Shown here: one piece after another, positions 9,444 to 21,042 of the stretch | How the letters are laid out: each line of letters starts with the position of its first letter | Numbering within the stretch: the stretch's first letter is position 1 | Source: Rhodobacteraceae bacterium bin131 | GTDB lineage: Bacteria; Pseudomonadota; Alphaproteobacteria; Rhodobacterales; Rhodobacteraceae | DNA length: 52,669 bases | Reading direction: 5' to 3' | Assembly (NCBI GenBank): GCA_002239085.1 | Contig: MPNP01000011.1 | Location: 1-52,669, forward strand | Position numbers and translations under genes: made by a program | Notes under the pieces: model-generated | Told to the model about the DNA's origin: nothing | Database searches by the model: none | Seen by the model: only the letters and a program-made list of their open reading frames with translations

Positions 9444-9842
9444 CTAAAAAACAGTACACAGTACTTCACCACCGACATTATTTTTACGGGCTTGGGCATC
9501 AGACATAACCCCTTTGGCGGTGGAGATAATGGCCACCCCTAGTCCTTGTCGGACGAGGGGAAGATTGCGGACATTTGAATATACCCGACGACCCGGTTTG
9601 GAAATCCGTTTCAGTTCCTGTATGGCCGGATTGCCAAAAGCATATTTGAGTTTGATTTCAAGGGAATTGAAACTACGGTTGTCATCAATCAGTTCATATC
9701 CAATAATATATCCTTCTTCAGTCAGCACATCCAAAACCCATTGCCTGAGCTTTGACGCTGGCGAAGTAATTGTAGCCTTACCGCGGAGTTGCCCATTGCG
9801 AATGCGCGTCAGCATATCGCCCACTGGATCACTGAATGCCAT
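9444..9842 (-). CDS. rpsH: 30S ribosomal protein S8
   Basis: A 132-residue 16S rRNA-binding assembly protein. The N-terminal [14 protein letters not shown] and the C-terminal [23 protein letters not shown] are typical. In E. coli S8 is the translational repressor of the spc operon through its binding site near rplE; I did not find a convincing copy of that site here. Confidence 0.97.
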   Translation of the reverse strand: MAFSDPVGDMLTRIRNGQLRGKATITSPASKLRQWVLDVLTEEGYIIGYELIDDNRSFNSLEIKLKYAFGNPAIQELKRISKPGRRVYSNVRNLPLVRQGLGVAIISTAKGVMSDAQARKNNVGGEVLCTVF

Positions 9843-9851
9843 AGTATTCTC

Positions 9852-10157
9852 CTACCAACTTGATTTGATCATTCCAGGTATTTGACCAAACCCACCATAT
9901 TCCCGAAGAGCAATTCGGGAAATTCGGAGCTTACGGTAATAACCTTTGGGACGACCGGTGATTTGACAGCGGTTGTGCAGACGTGTCGGTGACGAGTTCC
10001 GAGGCAATTGAGACAGTTTCATGGTGGCCTCATACCGTTCCGAACTTGACAATTCCCGATTGTTGATAATGGCTTTTAACTCGCTACGCTTGTTTGCATA
10101 TTTTTCAACAAGTCGCTGTCGCTTGAGCTCACGTTCGATCATTGCTTTTTTTGCCAT
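9852..10157 (-). CDS. rpsN: 30S ribosomal protein S14 (zinc-free, long form)
   Basis: A 101-residue S14 of the long form that lacks the CxxC zinc motif; only one Cys is present, in [16 protein letters not shown]. The C-terminal [18 protein letters not shown] is conserved. It assembles into the head of the 30S subunit. It lies five bases after rplE. Confidence 0.96.
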   Translation of the reverse strand: MAKKAMIERELKRQRLVEKYANKRSELKAIINNRELSSSERYEATMKLSQLPRNSSPTRLHNRCQITGRPKGYYRKLRISRIALREYGGFGQIPGMIKSSW

Positions 10158-10162
10158 GCTTG

Positions 10163-10726
10163 TTATCTCCGCAATTCTTTTCTAAAGGGCATATTCAATT
10201 GTGCGAGTAGGCTCTTGGCCTCGCTGTTTGTCTTGGCAGTCGTGCATATGGTAATATCCATTCCCTTGATGTCATCCACCTTATCATAATCAATTTCAGG
10301 AAAGACGATATGCTCTTTAAGACCAAGTGAGTAATTTCCGTTCCCATCAAACGAATGGACTGAAAGTCCTCGAAAATCTCTTTGGCGGGGAAGGGCAATG
10401 ACAATCAACCGATCAAGGAACTCATACATTCGGCGACCCCGCAGAGTAACCTTGGTACCGATCACCATGCCCTCACGTAAGCGATAACCCGAAATTGACT
10501 TGCGAGCCCGTGTGGGAACGGCTTTTTGGCCGGCAATAATTGTCAATTCACTTTCGGCAGCTTTGGCTTTTTTAGAATCCTTAACCGCATCACCAACGCC
10601 CATATTGAGCACAATTTTTTCCAGTTTTGGAATCGATATGTCGTTGACGTAGCCAAACTCTTTCTTGAGTGCGGGTCGAACACTGTCTTCGTAGAAGGAC
10701 TTCAATCGTGGAACAGGATTAGACAT
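10163..10726 (-). CDS. rplE: 50S ribosomal protein L5
   Basis: A 187-residue 5S rRNA-binding protein. [18 protein letters not shown] marks the start; the ATG at 10726 is preceded by GGGAGGAAAATTG, whereas the ORF runs 15 codons further into rplX. Family blocks include [26 protein letters not shown] and the C-terminal [18 protein letters not shown]. It overlaps the end of rplX by eight bases. Confidence 0.97.
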   Translation of the reverse strand: MSNPVPRLKSFYEDSVRPALKKEFGYVNDISIPKLEKIVLNMGVGDAVKDSKKAKAAESELTIIAGQKAVPTRARKSISGYRLREGMVIGTKVTLRGRRMYEFLDRLIVIALPRQRDFRGLSVHSFDGNGNYSLGLKEHIVFPEIDYDKVDDIKGMDITICTTAKTNSEAKSLLAQLNMPFRKELRR

Positions 10727-11033
10727 CAATTTTCCTCCCAGTTCGCTTTGAAAAACGTACTTTTTTATCATTTTCTATCCGAAAGCCAACCCGAGTTGGT
10801 TTTCCATCAAAGGGATCCTCGATGGCTAAATTGGACAAATCAATGGGTAAATTGATGGGAACACGTCCCCCTTGTTGTTTTTCTGTCTGTTTTTGATGGC
10901 GAACAGCCAAATTCACTCCGCGGATGACCGCTTTGGATTGTTTGGTAAGAACAAATTCAATAACCCCGCGCACACCTTTGTCTTTACCAGCAATGACCAC
11001 GATTTTATCGCCCTTTTTAAATTTAGCCGCCAT
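10719..11033 (-). CDS. rplX: 50S ribosomal protein L24
   Basis: A 104-residue protein with an N-terminal KOW motif ([20 protein letters not shown]-like, about residues 6-25). L24 is an early 23S rRNA assembly initiator. Its start codon shares one base with the rplN stop (TAATG) and its end overlaps the rplE start. Confidence 0.96.
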   Translation of the reverse strand: MAAKFKKGDKIVVIAGKDKGVRGVIEFVLTKQSKAVIRGVNLAVRHQKQTEKQQGGRVPINLPIDLSNLAIEDPFDGKPTRVGFRIENDKKVRFSKRTGRKIDV

Positions 11034-11401
11034 TAGAGAACCTCCGGTGCGAGAGAAATAATTTTCATGAAGCGTCGTGCTCTGAGTTCCCTGACCACGG
11101 GCCCAAAAATGCGTGTCCCAATGGGTTCGTTTTTTGAGTTGATGATGACCGCCGCATTACGGTCAAAGCGGATGGCTGTTCCATCTTCGCGGCGGACTTC
11201 TTTGGTGGTACGGACAATAACAGCACGAAGGACTTGACCTTTCTTAACGCGTGAACGTGGAATCGCTTCTTTGACCGAAACGATAATCACATCACCGACA
11301 GAGGCAAATTTTCGTTTGGAACCGCCGAGTACTTTAATACACTGGACTCGCCGTGCACCCGAATTATCAGCCACTTCCAGATTGGATTGCATCTGGATCA
11401 T
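11033..11401 (-). CDS. rplN: 50S ribosomal protein L14
   Basis: A 122-residue protein with the standard N-terminus [19 protein letters not shown] and the block [20 protein letters not shown]14 sits at the subunit interface, contacts L19 and is the docking site for the silencing factor RsfS. It follows rpsQ by 66 bases, one of the wider gaps in this part. Confidence 0.97.
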   Translation of the reverse strand: MIQMQSNLEVADNSGARRVQCIKVLGGSKRKFASVGDVIIVSVKEAIPRSRVKKGQVLRAVIVRTTKEVRREDGTAIRFDRNAAVIINSKNEPIGTRIFGPVVRELRARRFMKIISLAPEVL

Positions 11402-11467
11402 ATCAATTCTCCCGACCTTTGAGGTACAAATTGCCCTCAGGGTTTCGCTGTTATTTAGACTAAGGGA

Positions 11468-11701
11468 TTAACTCTCACCGAGTAAAACCCATGATTTGGT
11501 TTTAGATATAGGTGAACATTCCTGAATTTGAACAATCTCACCTAATTTTGCTGAATTCTGTGCATCATGAGCACAGTATTTTTTTGTTTTTCGCATCGTT
11601 TTTTTCATGACCGGATGCTTAAATCGCCGTTCAACCAAAACCGTAATGGTTTTGTTATTGGTTGAACTAATTACGCGTCCCGACAATATTCGCTTTGGCA
11701 T
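11468..11701 (-). CDS. rpsQ: 30S ribosomal protein S17
   Basis: A 77-residue OB-fold 16S rRNA-binding protein. It begins [18 protein letters not shown] and has the conserved [14 protein letters not shown] block and the C-terminal [11 protein letters not shown]. It lies two bases after rpmC. Confidence 0.95.
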   Translation of the reverse strand: MPKRILSGRVISSTNNKTITVLVERRFKHPVMKKTMRKTKKYCAHDAQNSAKLGEIVQIQECSPISKTKSWVLLGES

Positions 11702-11703
11702 AA

Positions 11704-11898
11704 TTAAACCTTTTCCTTTTGTTCGTTAAGAATGGTATTAATTCGGGCGATATCACGACGAACTTCCTTAATTCGAGCTGTATTCTGGAAATTACCTTCA
11801 ACTAAGCGAAAACGAATGTTGAACGCTTCTTTCTTCAGTTCAAGATGCATGTTTCGCAACTCGTCAGGCGTTTTTTCTCGTAGTTGTCTCGTATCCAT
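11704..11898 (-). CDS. rpmC: 50S ribosomal protein L29
   Basis: A 64-residue two-helix protein near the peptide exit tunnel, a contact for signal recognition particle and trigger factor. It has [19 protein letters not shown] and [13 protein letters not shown] start at the ATG at 11898, with GAGAG just upstream; the ORF extends four codons to a TTG. Confidence 0.95.
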   Translation of the reverse strand: MDTRQLREKTPDELRNMHLELKKEAFNIRFRLVEGNFQNTARIKEVRRDIARINTILNEQKEKV

Positions 11899-11937
11899 AT
11901 TATCTCTCAATATCTCGTGTTAGTTGCACCCTATGAA

Positions 11938-12351
11938 CTACCAGTCTTCCCGGTGAACAATACGTGATTTAAGGGGAAGTTTCATAGCCGCAAGACGAAG
12001 AGCTTCCCGAGCTGTCGTTTCATTGACTCCATCAATTTCAAACATAACTCGTCCGGGCTTAACGCGTGTTGCCCAAAACTCAACTGCCCCTTTACCCTTA
12101 CCCATTCGAACTTCAGTCGGTTTCTTGGTAACGGGAACATCAGGAAAGATTCGAATCCAAACGCGCCCTTGTCGTTTCATTTGTCGGGTCATCGCTCGGC
12201 GAGCTGCTTCAATTTGTCGTGCTGTCACGCGTTCGGGTTCAAGCGCTTTGAGGCCATAAGAGCCAAAGTTCAGCGAGGTTCCACCTTTGGAATTCCCGTG
12301 AATACGACCTTTATGCTGCTTTCGGTACTTTGGTTTTTTTGGTTGTAACAT
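11938..12351 (-). CDS. rplP: 50S ribosomal protein L16
   Basis: A 137-residue protein near the A site. It has [16 protein letters not shown], the loop [20 protein letters not shown] around the conserved Arg/Gly cluster, and the C-terminal [15 protein letters not shown]. It is 18 bases after rpsC. Confidence 0.97.
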   Translation of the reverse strand: MLQPKKPKYRKQHKGRIHGNSKGGTSLNFGSYGLKALEPERVTARQIEAARRAMTRQMKRQGRVWIRIFPDVPVTKKPTEVRMGKGKGAVEFWATRVKPGRVMFEIDGVNETTAREALRLAAMKLPLKSRIVHREDW

Positions 12352-12369
12352 TGATCTTTCCTTACCCTA

Positions 12370-13065
12370 TTATCGCTTGGGATTCATGCCACCTTCGCGG
12401 AGGACTTGGTCACGTCGGTCTCGTGCCGCCGGATCATGTTCAAGGATTTCACCCTTGAATATCCAAATCTTAATACCGATGACACCGTACGGAGTCGAAG
12501 CTGTTGATATGGCATAATCGACATCTGCACGCAAGGTATGTAATGGAACCCGTCCTTCGCGATACCACTCAGTACGGGCAATTTCCGCACCCCCAAGGCG
12601 CCCGGCAACATTAATCCGTACTCCCAAGGCGCCCATACGCATAGCACTTTGTACGGCTCGTTTCATGGCCCGCCGAAATGAAACACGATTTTCGATTTGC
12701 TGAGCAACTGAATCAGCAGCGAGTTGGGCGTCAATCTCTGGACGTTTCACTTCAACAATATTAAAGAAGAGTTCAGAGTCGGTCATTTTACGTAAAGTGG
12801 CCTTGAGTTGTTCAACTTCAGCTCCTTTTCGACCAACAATAGCACCAGGACGAGCCGAATGAACAGTTATACGACATTTCTTGTAGGGTCGCTCAATGAT
12901 CACTTTACTGACTCCAGCGTTAGCACACTCTTTCTTGATGAATGCTCGTAACTTGAGGTCTTCTTGGAGCAACTTTCCATATTCACGTTTGTTGGCATAC
13001 CAACGGCTGTCCCAAGTTCGATTAATTTGAAGCCGCATGGCAATTGGATTAACTTTTTGGCCCAT
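12370..13065 (-). CDS. rpsC: 30S ribosomal protein S3
   Basis: A 231-residue protein with an N-terminal KH domain carrying the GRKGAEVE-type loop and a C-terminal S3 domain ([24 protein letters not shown]). It lines the mRNA entry channel with S4 and S5. [11 protein letters not shown] is the canonical start, so the ATG at 13065 (GAGG upstream) is chosen over the nine-codon longer ORF. Confidence 0.97.
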   Translation of the reverse strand: MGQKVNPIAMRLQINRTWDSRWYANKREYGKLLQEDLKLRAFIKKECANAGVSKVIIERPYKKCRITVHSARPGAIVGRKGAEVEQLKATLRKMTDSELFFNIVEVKRPEIDAQLAADSVAQQIENRVSFRRAMKRAVQSAMRMGALGVRINVAGRLGGAEIARTEWYREGRVPLHTLRADVDYAISTASTPYGVIGIKIWIFKGEILEHDPAARDRRDQVLREGGMNPKR

Positions 13066-13069
13066 AAAA

Positions 13070-13432
13070 CTATTCCTCAACTTCCTGCACAACTATGGTG
13101 AGCTGCGAAAAGGGTTTATGTATGCGGTCAGCTCGCCCCCGTGCGCGAGGACGAATTCGCTTCATTGTCATATTCTTGCCTACATACGCTTGCTTGACAA
13201 CCAAGAGATCAATATCAAGGCCATCATTGTTTTGGGCATTAGAGATCGCTGATTGCAAAGCTTTGCTGACTTCCCGAGCAATCCGCTTTTGCGAAAAACT
13301 AAGAATGTCAAGTGCCTTATCGATTCGTTTGCCCCTGATCATAGCCGCTACAAGATTCAATTTTTGTGGAGACACACGGAGCATTCTTCTTATGGCGATG
13401 GCTTCATTATTTTGTAGCTTGAGACGTGGCAT
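13070..13432 (-). CDS. rplV: 50S ribosomal protein L22
   Basis: A 120-residue protein whose long beta-hairpin lines the exit tunnel (tip [14 protein letters not shown]). N-terminal [20 protein letters not shown] is typical of alphaproteobacteria. It ends four bases before rpsC begins. Confidence 0.96.
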   Translation of the reverse strand: MPRLKLQNNEAIAIRRMLRVSPQKLNLVAAMIRGKRIDKALDILSFSQKRIAREVSKALQSAISNAQNNDGLDIDLLVVKQAYVGKNMTMKRIRPRARGRADRIHKPFSQLTIVVQEVEE

Positions 13433-13434
13433 CG

Positions 13435-13713
13435 TTATTTCCTTTTTGCTTTCTTATCGGCGGCATGACCATAGTAAGTTCGCGTGGGTGCATACTCACC
13501 GAACTTCTGCCCCAACATTTCTTCGGTTACCAAAACTGGAATATGCTTTCGGCCATTGTGCACGCCAAAGGTCAAACCAACAAATTCAGGAACGATAGTC
13601 GAACGGCGTGACCAGATTTTAATTACATCATGCCGCCCAGACTCTTTGGCTTTAGCTGCTTTTCGATATACGTAGGGGTCAACAAACGGACCTTTCCATG
13701 CGGATCTGCCCAT
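13435..13713 (-). CDS. rpsS: 30S ribosomal protein S19
   Basis: A 92-residue head protein that contacts S13 and the A-site finger. It has [28 protein letters not shown] and the C-terminal [18 protein letters not shown]. It lies two bases after rplB and two before rplV. Confidence 0.97.
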   Translation of the reverse strand: MGRSAWKGPFVDPYVYRKAAKAKESGRHDVIKIWSRRSTIVPEFVGLTFGVHNGRKHIPVLVTEEMLGQKFGEYAPTRTYYGHAADKKAKRK

Positions 13714-13715
13714 AA

Positions 13716-14555
13716 CTAACGTCCTTTCTTTCGTGCTGATCGCCGACGCAAAATATATTTGTCGGTCATTTTATTATTTCGGGTTTTCATACCACGTGTT
13801 GGCTTTCCCCAAGGTGTAACTGGGTGACGACCCCCACTCGATTTCCCTTCACCACCCCCATGAGGATGATCCACCGGATTCATGACAACGCCACGAACAG
13901 TTGGGCGAATACCAAAATTTCGATTGCGACCAGCCTTGCCTAAGTTAATGTTAGAATGGTCCGGGTTGGAAACAGCTCCTACAGTGGCACGGCATCCCTG
14001 TGGAACAACACGTAATTCTCCCGAAGATAACCGCAACTGGGCATAGCCTCCATCACGCCCAATAAACTGTGCGTAGGTGCCGGCAGAACGAGCGATTTGA
14101 CCACCCTTACCCGGTTTCATTTCGACATTGTGAACTATGGTTCCTATGGGCATTCCAGAAAACGGCATCGCATTCCCCGGTTTGATATCCGCTCGAGCCG
14201 ACGAGATGACCTTATCTCCAACAGCGAGTCTTTGGGGAGCTAAAATATATGCCTTTTCACCATCGTCAAATTTAATCAAAGCAATAAAGGCTGATCGATT
14301 TGGGTCATATTCAAGGCGCTCAACGGTCGCGTATACATCAAGTTTGCGTCGCTTAAAATCTATGACGCGATAGAGTTTTTTAGCTCCACCTCCACGATGA
14401 CGAACGGTTATTCGGCCCATATTATTGCGCCCACCTTTGGTACAAAGGCCGTGACTCAAAGCTTTTTCAGGACGACCTTTCCATAAATGACTACGATCAA
14501 CAAGAATCAAGCCACGTTGCCCTGGTGATGTCGGATTATAGGATTTTAATGCCAT
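13716..14555 (-). CDS. rplB: 50S ribosomal protein L2
   Basis: A 279-residue primary 23S rRNA-binding protein needed for peptidyl transferase activity. It has the OB-fold N-terminal domain, the SH3-like domain and the signature [20 protein letters not shown] (about residues 225-244) with the conserved His. It is 59 bases after rplW. Confidence 0.98.
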   Translation of the reverse strand: MALKSYNPTSPGQRGLILVDRSHLWKGRPEKALSHGLCTKGGRNNMGRITVRHRGGGAKKLYRVIDFKRRKLDVYATVERLEYDPNRSAFIALIKFDDGEKAYILAPQRLAVGDKVISSARADIKPGNAMPFSGMPIGTIVHNVEMKPGKGGQIARSAGTYAQFIGRDGGYAQLRLSSGELRVVPQGCRATVGAVSNPDHSNINLGKAGRNRNFGIRPTVRGVVMNPVDHPHGGGEGKSSGGRHPVTPWGKPTRGMKTRNNKMTDKYILRRRSARKKGR

Positions 14556-14614
14556 TGGTTAACTTTCATATTAAAGCAAAACTGAGTTATCTCATCCCTT
14601 TAGATATCGGACGA

Positions 14615-14911
14615 CTAACCGCTGACCCCCGTATCAATGGTGTATCCTTCTTCAAGTCGGACCAACGCTTTTTTGATTTTTTTACGTTGACCAATACGAC
14701 CCCTGAACCGGACTTTTTTTCCTTTAAGAATTAGGGTATTGACCGATTTTACCTTGACGCTGAATATGGCTTCAACGGCCTCCTTAATTTTTCTTTTATC
14801 GGCGTCTGGATGAGTTTCAAAAAGTACAGTATTGAATGACGAAGCCATCGTTGACTTTTCGGTCACCAAAGGCCGCCGTATTAGATCATAATGTTCTGCC
14901 GTGGGTTTCAT
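14615..14911 (-). CDS. rplW: 50S ribosomal protein L23
   Basis: A 98-residue protein at the tunnel exit, the docking point for trigger factor and signal recognition particle. It has LIRRPLVTEKST and [29 protein letters not shown] from the ATG at 14911 is chosen because it makes the usual ATGA overlap with the rplD stop. The ORF reads 19 codons further into rplD. Confidence 0.96.
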   Translation of the reverse strand: MKPTAEHYDLIRRPLVTEKSTMASSFNTVLFETHPDADKRKIKEAVEAIFSVKVKSVNTLILKGKKVRFRGRIGQRKKIKKALVRLEEGYTIDTGVSG

Positions 14912-15528
14912 GATATGCGTTCCTGTAAGGCTTCGATTCCAGCGACTGTTATAACCAAAGTATGACACTTGAGAATATCATAGACATTGGCACCCTGTTG
15001 AGGGATCACATCAATATCGGGTAAGTTGCGAGCCGCCCTAAAAAAGTTTTGATCAACTGATGGTCCATCAATTAGCAAGGTCTTTTTCCATCCCATCGCA
15101 TTGATTTTGTCATTTAATTCAGAAGTTTTAGCTTCGGCAACATGCGTATCTTTTAAAACGATTAGCTCCTGACTATTCCACTTGGAGGCCAAGGCCATTT
15201 TGAGGCCGAGACGGCGAATCTTTTTAGGTAAATCATGGCTGTGGTCGCGTGGTGTCGGCCCTTTATAAACCCCGCCCCCAGAAAAAATAGGTGCGTTGCG
15301 GTCACCATGTCGGGCGCGACCAGTTCCTTTTTGACGAAATAATTTACGCCGTGAGTAATTGGTTTCAGACCGAGTCTTGACCTTGTGGGAACCTTGTTGT
15401 TTTTTTGCTCGCTGCCAGCGCACAACCCGGTTGAGAATATCGGCACGCACTTCAATCTCGAAAATATCTTGAGATAGCTCAATTGACGTTTCTTGCGAAC
15501 CATCCAGACTGATAACGGGAGCCATCAT
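14908..15528 (-). CDS. rplD: 50S ribosomal protein L4
   Basis: A 206-residue protein whose extended loop lines the tunnel constriction. It has [24 protein letters not shown] and [20 protein letters not shown], both typical. In E. coli L4 also represses the S10 operon, but no matching leader is evident here because rpsJ is cotranscribed with tuf. It overlaps rplC and rplW by four bases each. Confidence 0.97.
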   Translation of the reverse strand: MMAPVISLDGSQETSIELSQDIFEIEVRADILNRVVRWQRAKKQQGSHKVKTRSETNYSRRKLFRQKGTGRARHGDRNAPIFSGGGVYKGPTPRDHSHDLPKKIRRLGLKMALASKWNSQELIVLKDTHVAEAKTSELNDKINAMGWKKTLLIDGPSVDQNFFRAARNLPDIDVIPQQGANVYDILKCHTLVITVAGIEALQERIS

Positions 15529-16232
15529 GATGTCGCCTCATTAATTGCGTTGGGCGGAGTCGTGTTGAGAGCCGCTGGATAGGGAACACCCTCGGGCTGT
15601 TTTTTCTTGATTGCATCCCGTATCGTGACCCAACCACCTTTCGGTCCAGGTACAGCACCCTTAATTAAAATCAAGCCGCGGTCGGCATCAGTTTGAATCA
15701 CCTCAAGGTTTTGCGTTGTGACGTTCACATTCCCCATGTGACCAGCCATTTTCTTTCCCTTGAATACCTTGCCAGGATCTTGACATTGCCCAGTGGAACC
15801 ATGCGATCTATGACTGACTGAAACACCATGAGTCGCACGCAATCCAGAAAAATTATGGCGTTTCATTGCTCCAGCAAAACCCTTGCCGATGGACACACCA
15901 GATACATCAACCTTTTGACCCGGTATAAAATGGTCGGCGGTGATTTCAGCTCCGACGTCAATCATATTTTCGGGTGATACGCGAAACTCAACTAATTTTC
16001 GCTTGGGTTCAACCTGTGCCGCAGCAAAGTAACCCCGCACGGGCTTCGTGACCCGTTTGGCTTTGGCTGTACCCGTCCCAAGTTGTACTGCTGCATACCC
16101 GTCACGGCTTGGTAAGCGTTGACCTACAACCTGTAATCCATCAACGAGTAAGGCGGTGACTGGAACTTGACGACCATCGTCAAAGAATATTCGTGTCATG
16201 CCAATTTTTTTGGCAATTAATCCAGAACGCAT
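15525..16232 (-). CDS. rplC: 50S ribosomal protein L3
   Basis: An early-assembly 23S rRNA-binding protein near the peptidyl transferase centre. [16 protein letters not shown] is the usual N-terminus, so I use the ATG at 16232 (235 residues). An ATG five codons upstream, one base after the rpsJ stop, is possible. The loop with the methylated glutamine region is [20 protein letters not shown]. The 235 residues exceed the E. coli length (209) through a longer C-terminus, as in other alphaproteobacteria. Confidence 0.96.
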   Translation of the reverse strand: MRSGLIAKKIGMTRIFFDDGRQVPVTALLVDGLQVVGQRLPSRDGYAAVQLGTGTAKAKRVTKPVRGYFAAAQVEPKRKLVEFRVSPENMIDVGAEITADHFIPGQKVDVSGVSIGKGFAGAMKRHNFSGLRATHGVSVSHRSHGSTGQCQDPGKVFKGKKMAGHMGNVNVTTQNLEVIQTDADRGLILIKGAVPGPKGGWVTIRDAIKKKQPEGVPYPAALNTTPPNAINEATS

Positions 16233-16248
16233 TCCGGAAACCCCCATC

Positions 16249-16560
16249 CTAAAGTTTTAATTCCACGGCAACACCTGCTGCCAATTCAAGTTTCATCAAA
16301 GCATCAACTGTTTGCGGAGTTGGATCAATAATGTCTATGACACGCTTGTGCGTCCGAATTTCCATCTGCTCACGTGATTTTTTATCAATGTGAGGCCCAC
16401 GTAAAACTGTGAACTTTTCAATTTTATTCGGTAAGGGAATCGGCCCTCTCCAACGCGCACCAGTTCGTCTAACTGTCTCAATCAGCTCCGAGGCACAATT
16501 ATCTAAAACCCGATAATCAAAGGCCTTCAACTGTATACGAATGTTTTGGTGTTGTATCAT
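16249..16560 (-). CDS. rpsJ: 30S ribosomal protein S10 (NusE)
   Basis: A 103-residue protein of the 30S head that also joins NusB in transcription antitermination. It has [14 protein letters not shown], the loop [27 protein letters not shown] (shown here only as its start and end blocks) and [20 protein letters not shown]. It is 59 bases after tuf with no obvious terminator between. Confidence 0.97.
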   Translation of the reverse strand: MIQHQNIRIQLKAFDYRVLDNCASELIETVRRTGARWRGPIPLPNKIEKFTVLRGPHIDKKSREQMEIRTHKRVIDIIDPTPQTVDALMKLELAAGVAVELKL

Positions 16561-16619
16561 TCCCTAACTCCACAAGAAAAAAGGCATTACCTTTCGGCAA
16601 TACCTTTTCACATAGATCC

Positions 16620-17795
16620 TTACTCGATTACCTTAGTTACGACACCGGCTCCCACAGTCCGACCCCCTTCGCGAATGGCAAACCGCAGACGCTCTTCCAT
16701 TGCAATCGGATTGATGAGTTTTACGGTGAATCGAACATTATCCCCAGGCATAACCATTTCAATATCCTGTGGCAGCTCAACCATTCCGGTCACGTCAGTT
16801 GTTCGAAAGTAAAACTGAGGACGATAATTGGTAAAGAAAGGCGTATGGCGCCCTCCTTCCGATTTGTCTAAGATGTATGCTTCAGCTTCAAAGACAGTGT
16901 GAGGAGTGACTGAACCAGGTTTGCACAACACTTGCCCACGCTCAACATCATCACGATCAATACCCCGCAAAAGGGCACCAATGTTATCACCGGCTTCACC
17001 TCGGTCAAGTAGTTTGCGAAACATTTCAACCCCAGTGCAGGTTGTTTTCGATGTATCTTTGATACCCACAATATCTACTTCGTCACCAACTTTCACGACG
17101 CCTCGCTCAACCCGTCCTGTCACTACAGTACCACGGCCGGAAATTGAGAACACATCTTCAATCGGCATCAAGAATGGTTGATCAATAGGTCGGTCAGGAG
17201 TTGGAATATTGGCATCCACAGCAGCCATTAATTCCTTAATGCTGTCCTCGCCCATTTTGGCGTCACCACCTTCCATAGCGATTAAGGCTGAACCCATTAC
17301 AATAGGAATATCATCCCCTGGAAACTCATACTCAGACAACAATTCGCGAACTTCCAACTCTACAAGTTCAAGCAGCTCTTCATCATCAACCTGATCAACT
17401 TTGTTGAGATAAACAACCAAAGCAGGAACACCGACCTGGCGAGCCAAAAGAATGTGCTCACGGGTCTGCGGCATGGGCCCATCGGCGGCACTCACCACAA
17501 GGATTGCACCGTCCATTTGAGCCGCACCAGTAATCATATTTTTAACATAGTCGGCATGACCCGGACAGTCGACATGAGCATAATGCCGTTGGTCAGTTTC
17601 GTATTCAACATGGGCTGTTGAAATAGTAATACCGCGAGCCTTTTCTTCGGGAGCTCCATCAATGGTATCGTACGCTTGGAACTCACCAAAATACTTGGTT
17701 ATTGCGGCCGTCAATGTGGTCTTACCATGGTCAACGTGTCCGATGGTTCCCACATTCACATGGGGTTTATTTCTGACAAAAGATTCCTTGGCCAT
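16620..17795 (-). CDS. tuf: Elongation factor Tu
   Basis: A 391-residue GTPase that brings aminoacyl-tRNA to the ribosome. It has G1 GHVDHGKT (19-26), DCPGHAD for G3 and NKVD for G4; many other bacteria have NKCD. Effector block RGITIS and the C-terminal [12 protein letters not shown] are present. The length, five residues below E. coli, and the NKVD are typical of alphaproteobacteria. Only one tuf copy is in the window. Confidence 0.98.
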   Translation of the reverse strand: MAKESFVRNKPHVNVGTIGHVDHGKTTLTAAITKYFGEFQAYDTIDGAPEEKARGITISTAHVEYETDQRHYAHVDCPGHADYVKNMITGAAQMDGAILVVSAADGPMPQTREHILLARQVGVPALVVYLNKVDQVDDEELLELVELEVRELLSEYEFPGDDIPIVMGSALIAMEGGDAKMGEDSIKELMAAVDANIPTPDRPIDQPFLMPIEDVFSISGRGTVVTGRVERGVVKVGDEVDIVGIKDTSKTTCTGVEMFRKLLDRGEAGDNIGALLRGIDRDDVERGQVLCKPGSVTPHTVFEAEAYILDKSEGGRHTPFFTNYRPQFYFRTTDVTGMVELPQDIEMVMPGDNVRFTVKLINPIAMEERLRFAIREGGRTVGAGVVTKVIE

Positions 17796-17831
17796 ATTTA
17801 CCTTCCTTTCCTAAATCCTACAAATTCGCCC

Positions 17832-19949
17832 TTATGCATATTTCGATTGTATCTCTTCAGAGATATTGTGTGGTACAGCTTCGTAATGTGAAAACTGCAT
17901 CGTAAAATTCGCTCGACCTGAGGTCATTGAACGAAGTGTATTAATGTAGCCAAACATGTTGGCGAGTGGAACAACGGCCGATATTACAGTCGCATTTCCA
18001 CGCATTTCCTGTCCTTGAACCTGACCGCGACGTTTGGTTAAATCGCCATTGACGGTGCCGGTATATTCGTCAGGAGTCACAACCTCAACCGTCATAATTG
18101 GTTCAAGCAGTTTAACTCCAGCTTTTTTCAGTCCTTCCCGCATGGCTGCTCTGGCACAGAGTTCAAAAGCCATGACTGAGGAGTCAACGTCATGGAAAGC
18201 TCCGTCGGTCAACTTAACCTTAAAGTCAATCACCGGAAAACCGGCCAAAGGACCTGAATCCATAACGGATTGGATTCCCTTTTCAACACCCGGAATATAT
18301 TCCTTGGGAATAGACCCTCCAACGATTAATGACTCAAAACTGTATCCAGCGCCAATTTCTTGCGGCTCAATAGACATCTTAACTCTGGCAAACTGCCCCG
18401 CACCACCGGTTTGCTTCTTGTGAGTATAATCAATTTCAGCAATGTGCGATACCGTTTCACGATAGGCAACTTGGGGTGCTCCAATATTGGCCTCAACTTT
18501 AAATTCCCGTTTCATCCGATCAATCAAAATATCAAGATGCAGCTCACCCATCCCTTTCATAATCGTTTGCCCCGACTCCAAATCACTTTCAACCCGAAAA
18601 GACGGGTCCTCGGCGGCAAGGCGTTGCAAAGCCTGAGCCATTTTTTCTTGATCGGACTTGGTTCTCGGTTCAACAGCAATCTCAATGACCGGATCCGGAA
18701 AGGTCATTGTTTCCAACACAACCGGATCAACTGAGTTGCAAAGAGTATCACCAGTCGTGGTTGCCTTTAACCCTGCCAAGGCAATGATATCGCCAGCAAA
18801 GGCTTCGGTAATTTCTTCACGATTATTGGAGTGCATCATCATCATTCGACCTACACGCTCGCGCCGACCTTTGGTTGAATTGAGCAGCTGATCTCCTTTG
18901 GATATTTTTCCTGAATAAATTCGGGTAAATGTCAGGGTACCAACAAAGGGGTCGTTCATGACTTTAAAGGCCAAACCAGAAAACGGTTCAGCATCATCGG
19001 CATGACGCTCAATATTGCGCTCTTCTAACTTATCTCCAGGCTTAAAACCGTGATAGGCTGGAACATCAAGTGGACCGGGTAGAAAATCAATCACTGCGTT
19101 CAGCATCGGCTGGACACCCTTGTTTTTAAAGGCTGAACCTGCCAGCACGGGGACAAAAGTCATTGCCAATGTTCCCTTACGAATTAAACGACGAAGGGTT
19201 GCTGTATCGGGTTCTTCACCATCTAGATACGCTTCCATAACCGTGTCATCAAGTTCAACAGCCATTTCAACTAGTTTAGTACGCCACTCTTGCGCTTGAT
19301 CCAATAAATCTTGGCGAATATCTTGAACCGTCCAAGTTGCCCCTAGGGCTTCACCTGTCCATGTCCATTCTTGCATAGTGACTAAATCAATGATGCCGAT
19401 GAAACCATCTTCCGCCCCAATCGGCAACTGAGTAGGAAGTGGGATCGCTCCAGTACGAGCCTCAATCATCTTTACACAATTGAAAAAATCCGCCCCAATT
19501 TTGTCCATTTTATTGACGAAAACAATACGGGGAACTTTGTAACGGTCAGCTTGACGCCATACAGTCTCAGTCTGAGGTTCAACTCCCGCATTGGCATCAA
19601 GAACGCAGATCGCTCCATCCAAAACAGCGAGGGAACGCTCCACTTCAATCGTGAAATCAACATGACCCGGTGTGTCAATCAAGTTAAAGCGATATTTCTC
19701 CGTTTGTGGGGTCTCACCATCTTCTGTTCGTTCCCAAAAAGTTGTGGTTGCCGCGGAAGTAATCGTAATTCCACGTTCCTGTTCTTGCTCCATCCAATCC
19801 ATAGTGGCAGCACCATCATGAACCTCGCCGATTTTATGGGATTTACCCGTGTAGTAAAGAACGCGTTCAGTTGTTGTCGTTTTACCCGCATCAATGTGCG
19901 CCATGATGCCAAAATTACGATAACGGTTCAGATTGAAAGTGCGAGGCAT
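17832..19949 (-). CDS. fusA: Elongation factor G
   Basis: A 705-residue translocase GTPase. P-loop AHIDAGKTT is at 17-25, G3 DTPGHVDF and G4 NKMDK follow, and domain IV has the [17 protein letters not shown] and [10 protein letters not shown] loops that reach the decoding centre. C-terminal [16 protein letters not shown] is typical. It lies 20 bases after rpsG and 36 before tuf in a standard str arrangement. Confidence 0.98.
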   Translation of the reverse strand: MPRTFNLNRYRNFGIMAHIDAGKTTTTERVLYYTGKSHKIGEVHDGAATMDWMEQEQERGITITSAATTTFWERTEDGETPQTEKYRFNLIDTPGHVDFTIEVERSLAVLDGAICVLDANAGVEPQTETVWRQADRYKVPRIVFVNKMDKIGADFFNCVKMIEARTGAIPLPTQLPIGAEDGFIGIIDLVTMQEWTWTGEALGATWTVQDIRQDLLDQAQEWRTKLVEMAVELDDTVMEAYLDGEEPDTATLRRLIRKGTLAMTFVPVLAGSAFKNKGVQPMLNAVIDFLPGPLDVPAYHGFKPGDKLEERNIERHADDAEPFSGLAFKVMNDPFVGTLTFTRIYSGKISKGDQLLNSTKGRRERVGRMMMMHSNNREEITEAFAGDIIALAGLKATTTGDTLCNSVDPVVLETMTFPDPVIEIAVEPRTKSDQEKMAQALQRLAAEDPSFRVESDLESGQTIMKGMGELHLDILIDRMKREFKVEANIGAPQVAYRETVSHIAEIDYTHKKQTGGAGQFARVKMSIEPQEIGAGYSFESLIVGGSIPKEYIPGVEKGIQSVMDSGPLAGFPVIDFKVKLTDGAFHDVDSSVMAFELCARAAMREGLKKAGVKLLEPIMTVEVVTPDEYTGTVNGDLTKRRGQVQGQEMRGNATVISAVVPLANMFGYINTLRSMTSGRANFTMQFSHYEAVPHNISEEIQSKYA

Positions 19950-19969
19950 TATGGCTTCCTGTGTGTAAA

Positions 19970-20440
19970 TTACCAGCGATAATGACTGAAAGCACGGTTT
20001 GCCTCAGCCATCTTATGTGTGTCTTCTCGTTTTTTGACAGCTCGACCACGCTTTTCAACAGCTTCAATCAATTCGCCAGCTAAACGCTCTTCCATCGTAT
20101 GTTCAGTTCGTTTTCGAGCACCTTCAATTAACCATCGCATCGCGAGAGCATCGCGACGTTTGGGTTTGACTTCAACCGGAATCTGGTAGGTGGATCCCCC
20201 AACCCGACGTGAACGAACTTCTAATGAGGGGCTGACATTATCAAGTGCCTCATGAAACACCTCCATTGGTGAACGGCTTGTTTGCTGTTCAACGCGATCA
20301 AGAGCACTATAGACAATGCTCTCGGCAACAGCCTTTTTACCATCCTTCATCAGATTGTTCATGAATTTGGTCAATTTGCGATCCCCAAATTTGGCATCGG
20401 GTAGAATTTCTCTGATATCAGCTTGACGACGACGGGACAT
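19970..20440 (-). CDS. rpsG: 30S ribosomal protein S7
   Basis: A 156-residue primary 16S rRNA-binding head protein at the E site. It has [37 protein letters not shown] and [12 protein letters not shown], with C-terminal [15 protein letters not shown]. It is eleven bases after rpsL. Confidence 0.97.
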   Translation of the reverse strand: MSRRRQADIREILPDAKFGDRKLTKFMNNLMKDGKKAVAESIVYSALDRVEQQTSRSPMEVFHEALDNVSPSLEVRSRRVGGSTYQIPVEVKPKRRDALAMRWLIEGARKRTEHTMEERLAGELIEAVEKRGRAVKKREDTHKMAEANRAFSHYRW

Positions 20441-20451
20441 AGTTTGATTCC

Positions 20452-20823
20452 TTACTTAGGTTTTTTAGCGCCGTATTTTGAACGCCGTTGCCGCCGATCA
20501 CTTACGCCTTGGGTATCAAGCGTTCCGCGTAGAATATGATAGCGAACCCCCGGCAAGTCTTTGACCCGACCACCGCGAATGAGGACTGATGAGTGCTCCT
20601 GAAGATTATGCGATTCGCCGGGAATATAAGAAATCACCTCAAATCCGCTCGTCAAACGAACCTTGGCAACTTTTCGCAAAGCCGAATTGGGTTTTTTGGG
20701 AGTTGTGGTATAGACCCGAGTGCAAACTCCGCGTCGTTGCGGGCATCCAAGCATATGCATGGATTTTTGCCGACGGACTTTGGGTTTGCGCGGCTTACGA
20801 ATAAGTTGTTGTATTGTTGGCAT
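20452..20823 (-). CDS. rpsL: 30S ribosomal protein S12
   Basis: A 123-residue decoding-centre protein. [20 protein letters not shown] and the loop [13 protein letters not shown] keep the lysines whose substitution gives streptomycin resistance, so the sequence is wild-type at those sites. It is the first gene of the str group, 219 bases downstream of rpoC. Confidence 0.97.
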   Translation of the reverse strand: MPTIQQLIRKPRKPKVRRQKSMHMLGCPQRRGVCTRVYTTTPKKPNSALRKVAKVRLTSGFEVISYIPGESHNLQEHSSVLIRGGRVKDLPGVRYHILRGTLDTQGVSDRRQRRSKYGAKKPK

Positions 20824-20863
20824 TGAATTTAATCATCCACGTTTAATATTTTTTGGTAATACC

Positions 20864-20894
20864 TCTATAATGCAATCAAAAGCCGTTCCGTCAA
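20864..20894 (-). promoter_or_regulatory. Candidate promoter for rpsL-rpsG-fusA-tuf
   Basis: In the 219-base rpoC-rpsL gap the minus strand reads TTGACG (20889-20894), a good -35. The -10 is less clear: ATTATA after 17 bases or TATAGA after 19 bases. A start here would give a leader of about 35-40 bases to rpsL. Earlier in the same gap GTTCGCCCGAACC followed by TTTCTTTTT could be a weak rpoC terminator. Confidence 0.35.
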
Positions 20895-21042
20895 GAAGCC
20901 CGGCCTGAACTACAGAGGACCACCGAAAGGTGTTCATGTTCCTCAAATTGTAAGAATTTATATATTTATCTTCTTTCAAAAAGAAAGGTTCGGGCGAACT
21001 AATGCTTCATGTTTAGAATTTCAACCACTCCATGAAAAAAAA

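Noticed and set aside
17209-17394. Serine-rich plus-strand ORF inside tuf, and similar long plus-strand ORFs inside fusA, rpoC and rpoB
   Set aside because: They are antisense shadows of highly conserved minus-strand genes, with low-complexity composition and no ribosome binding sites.
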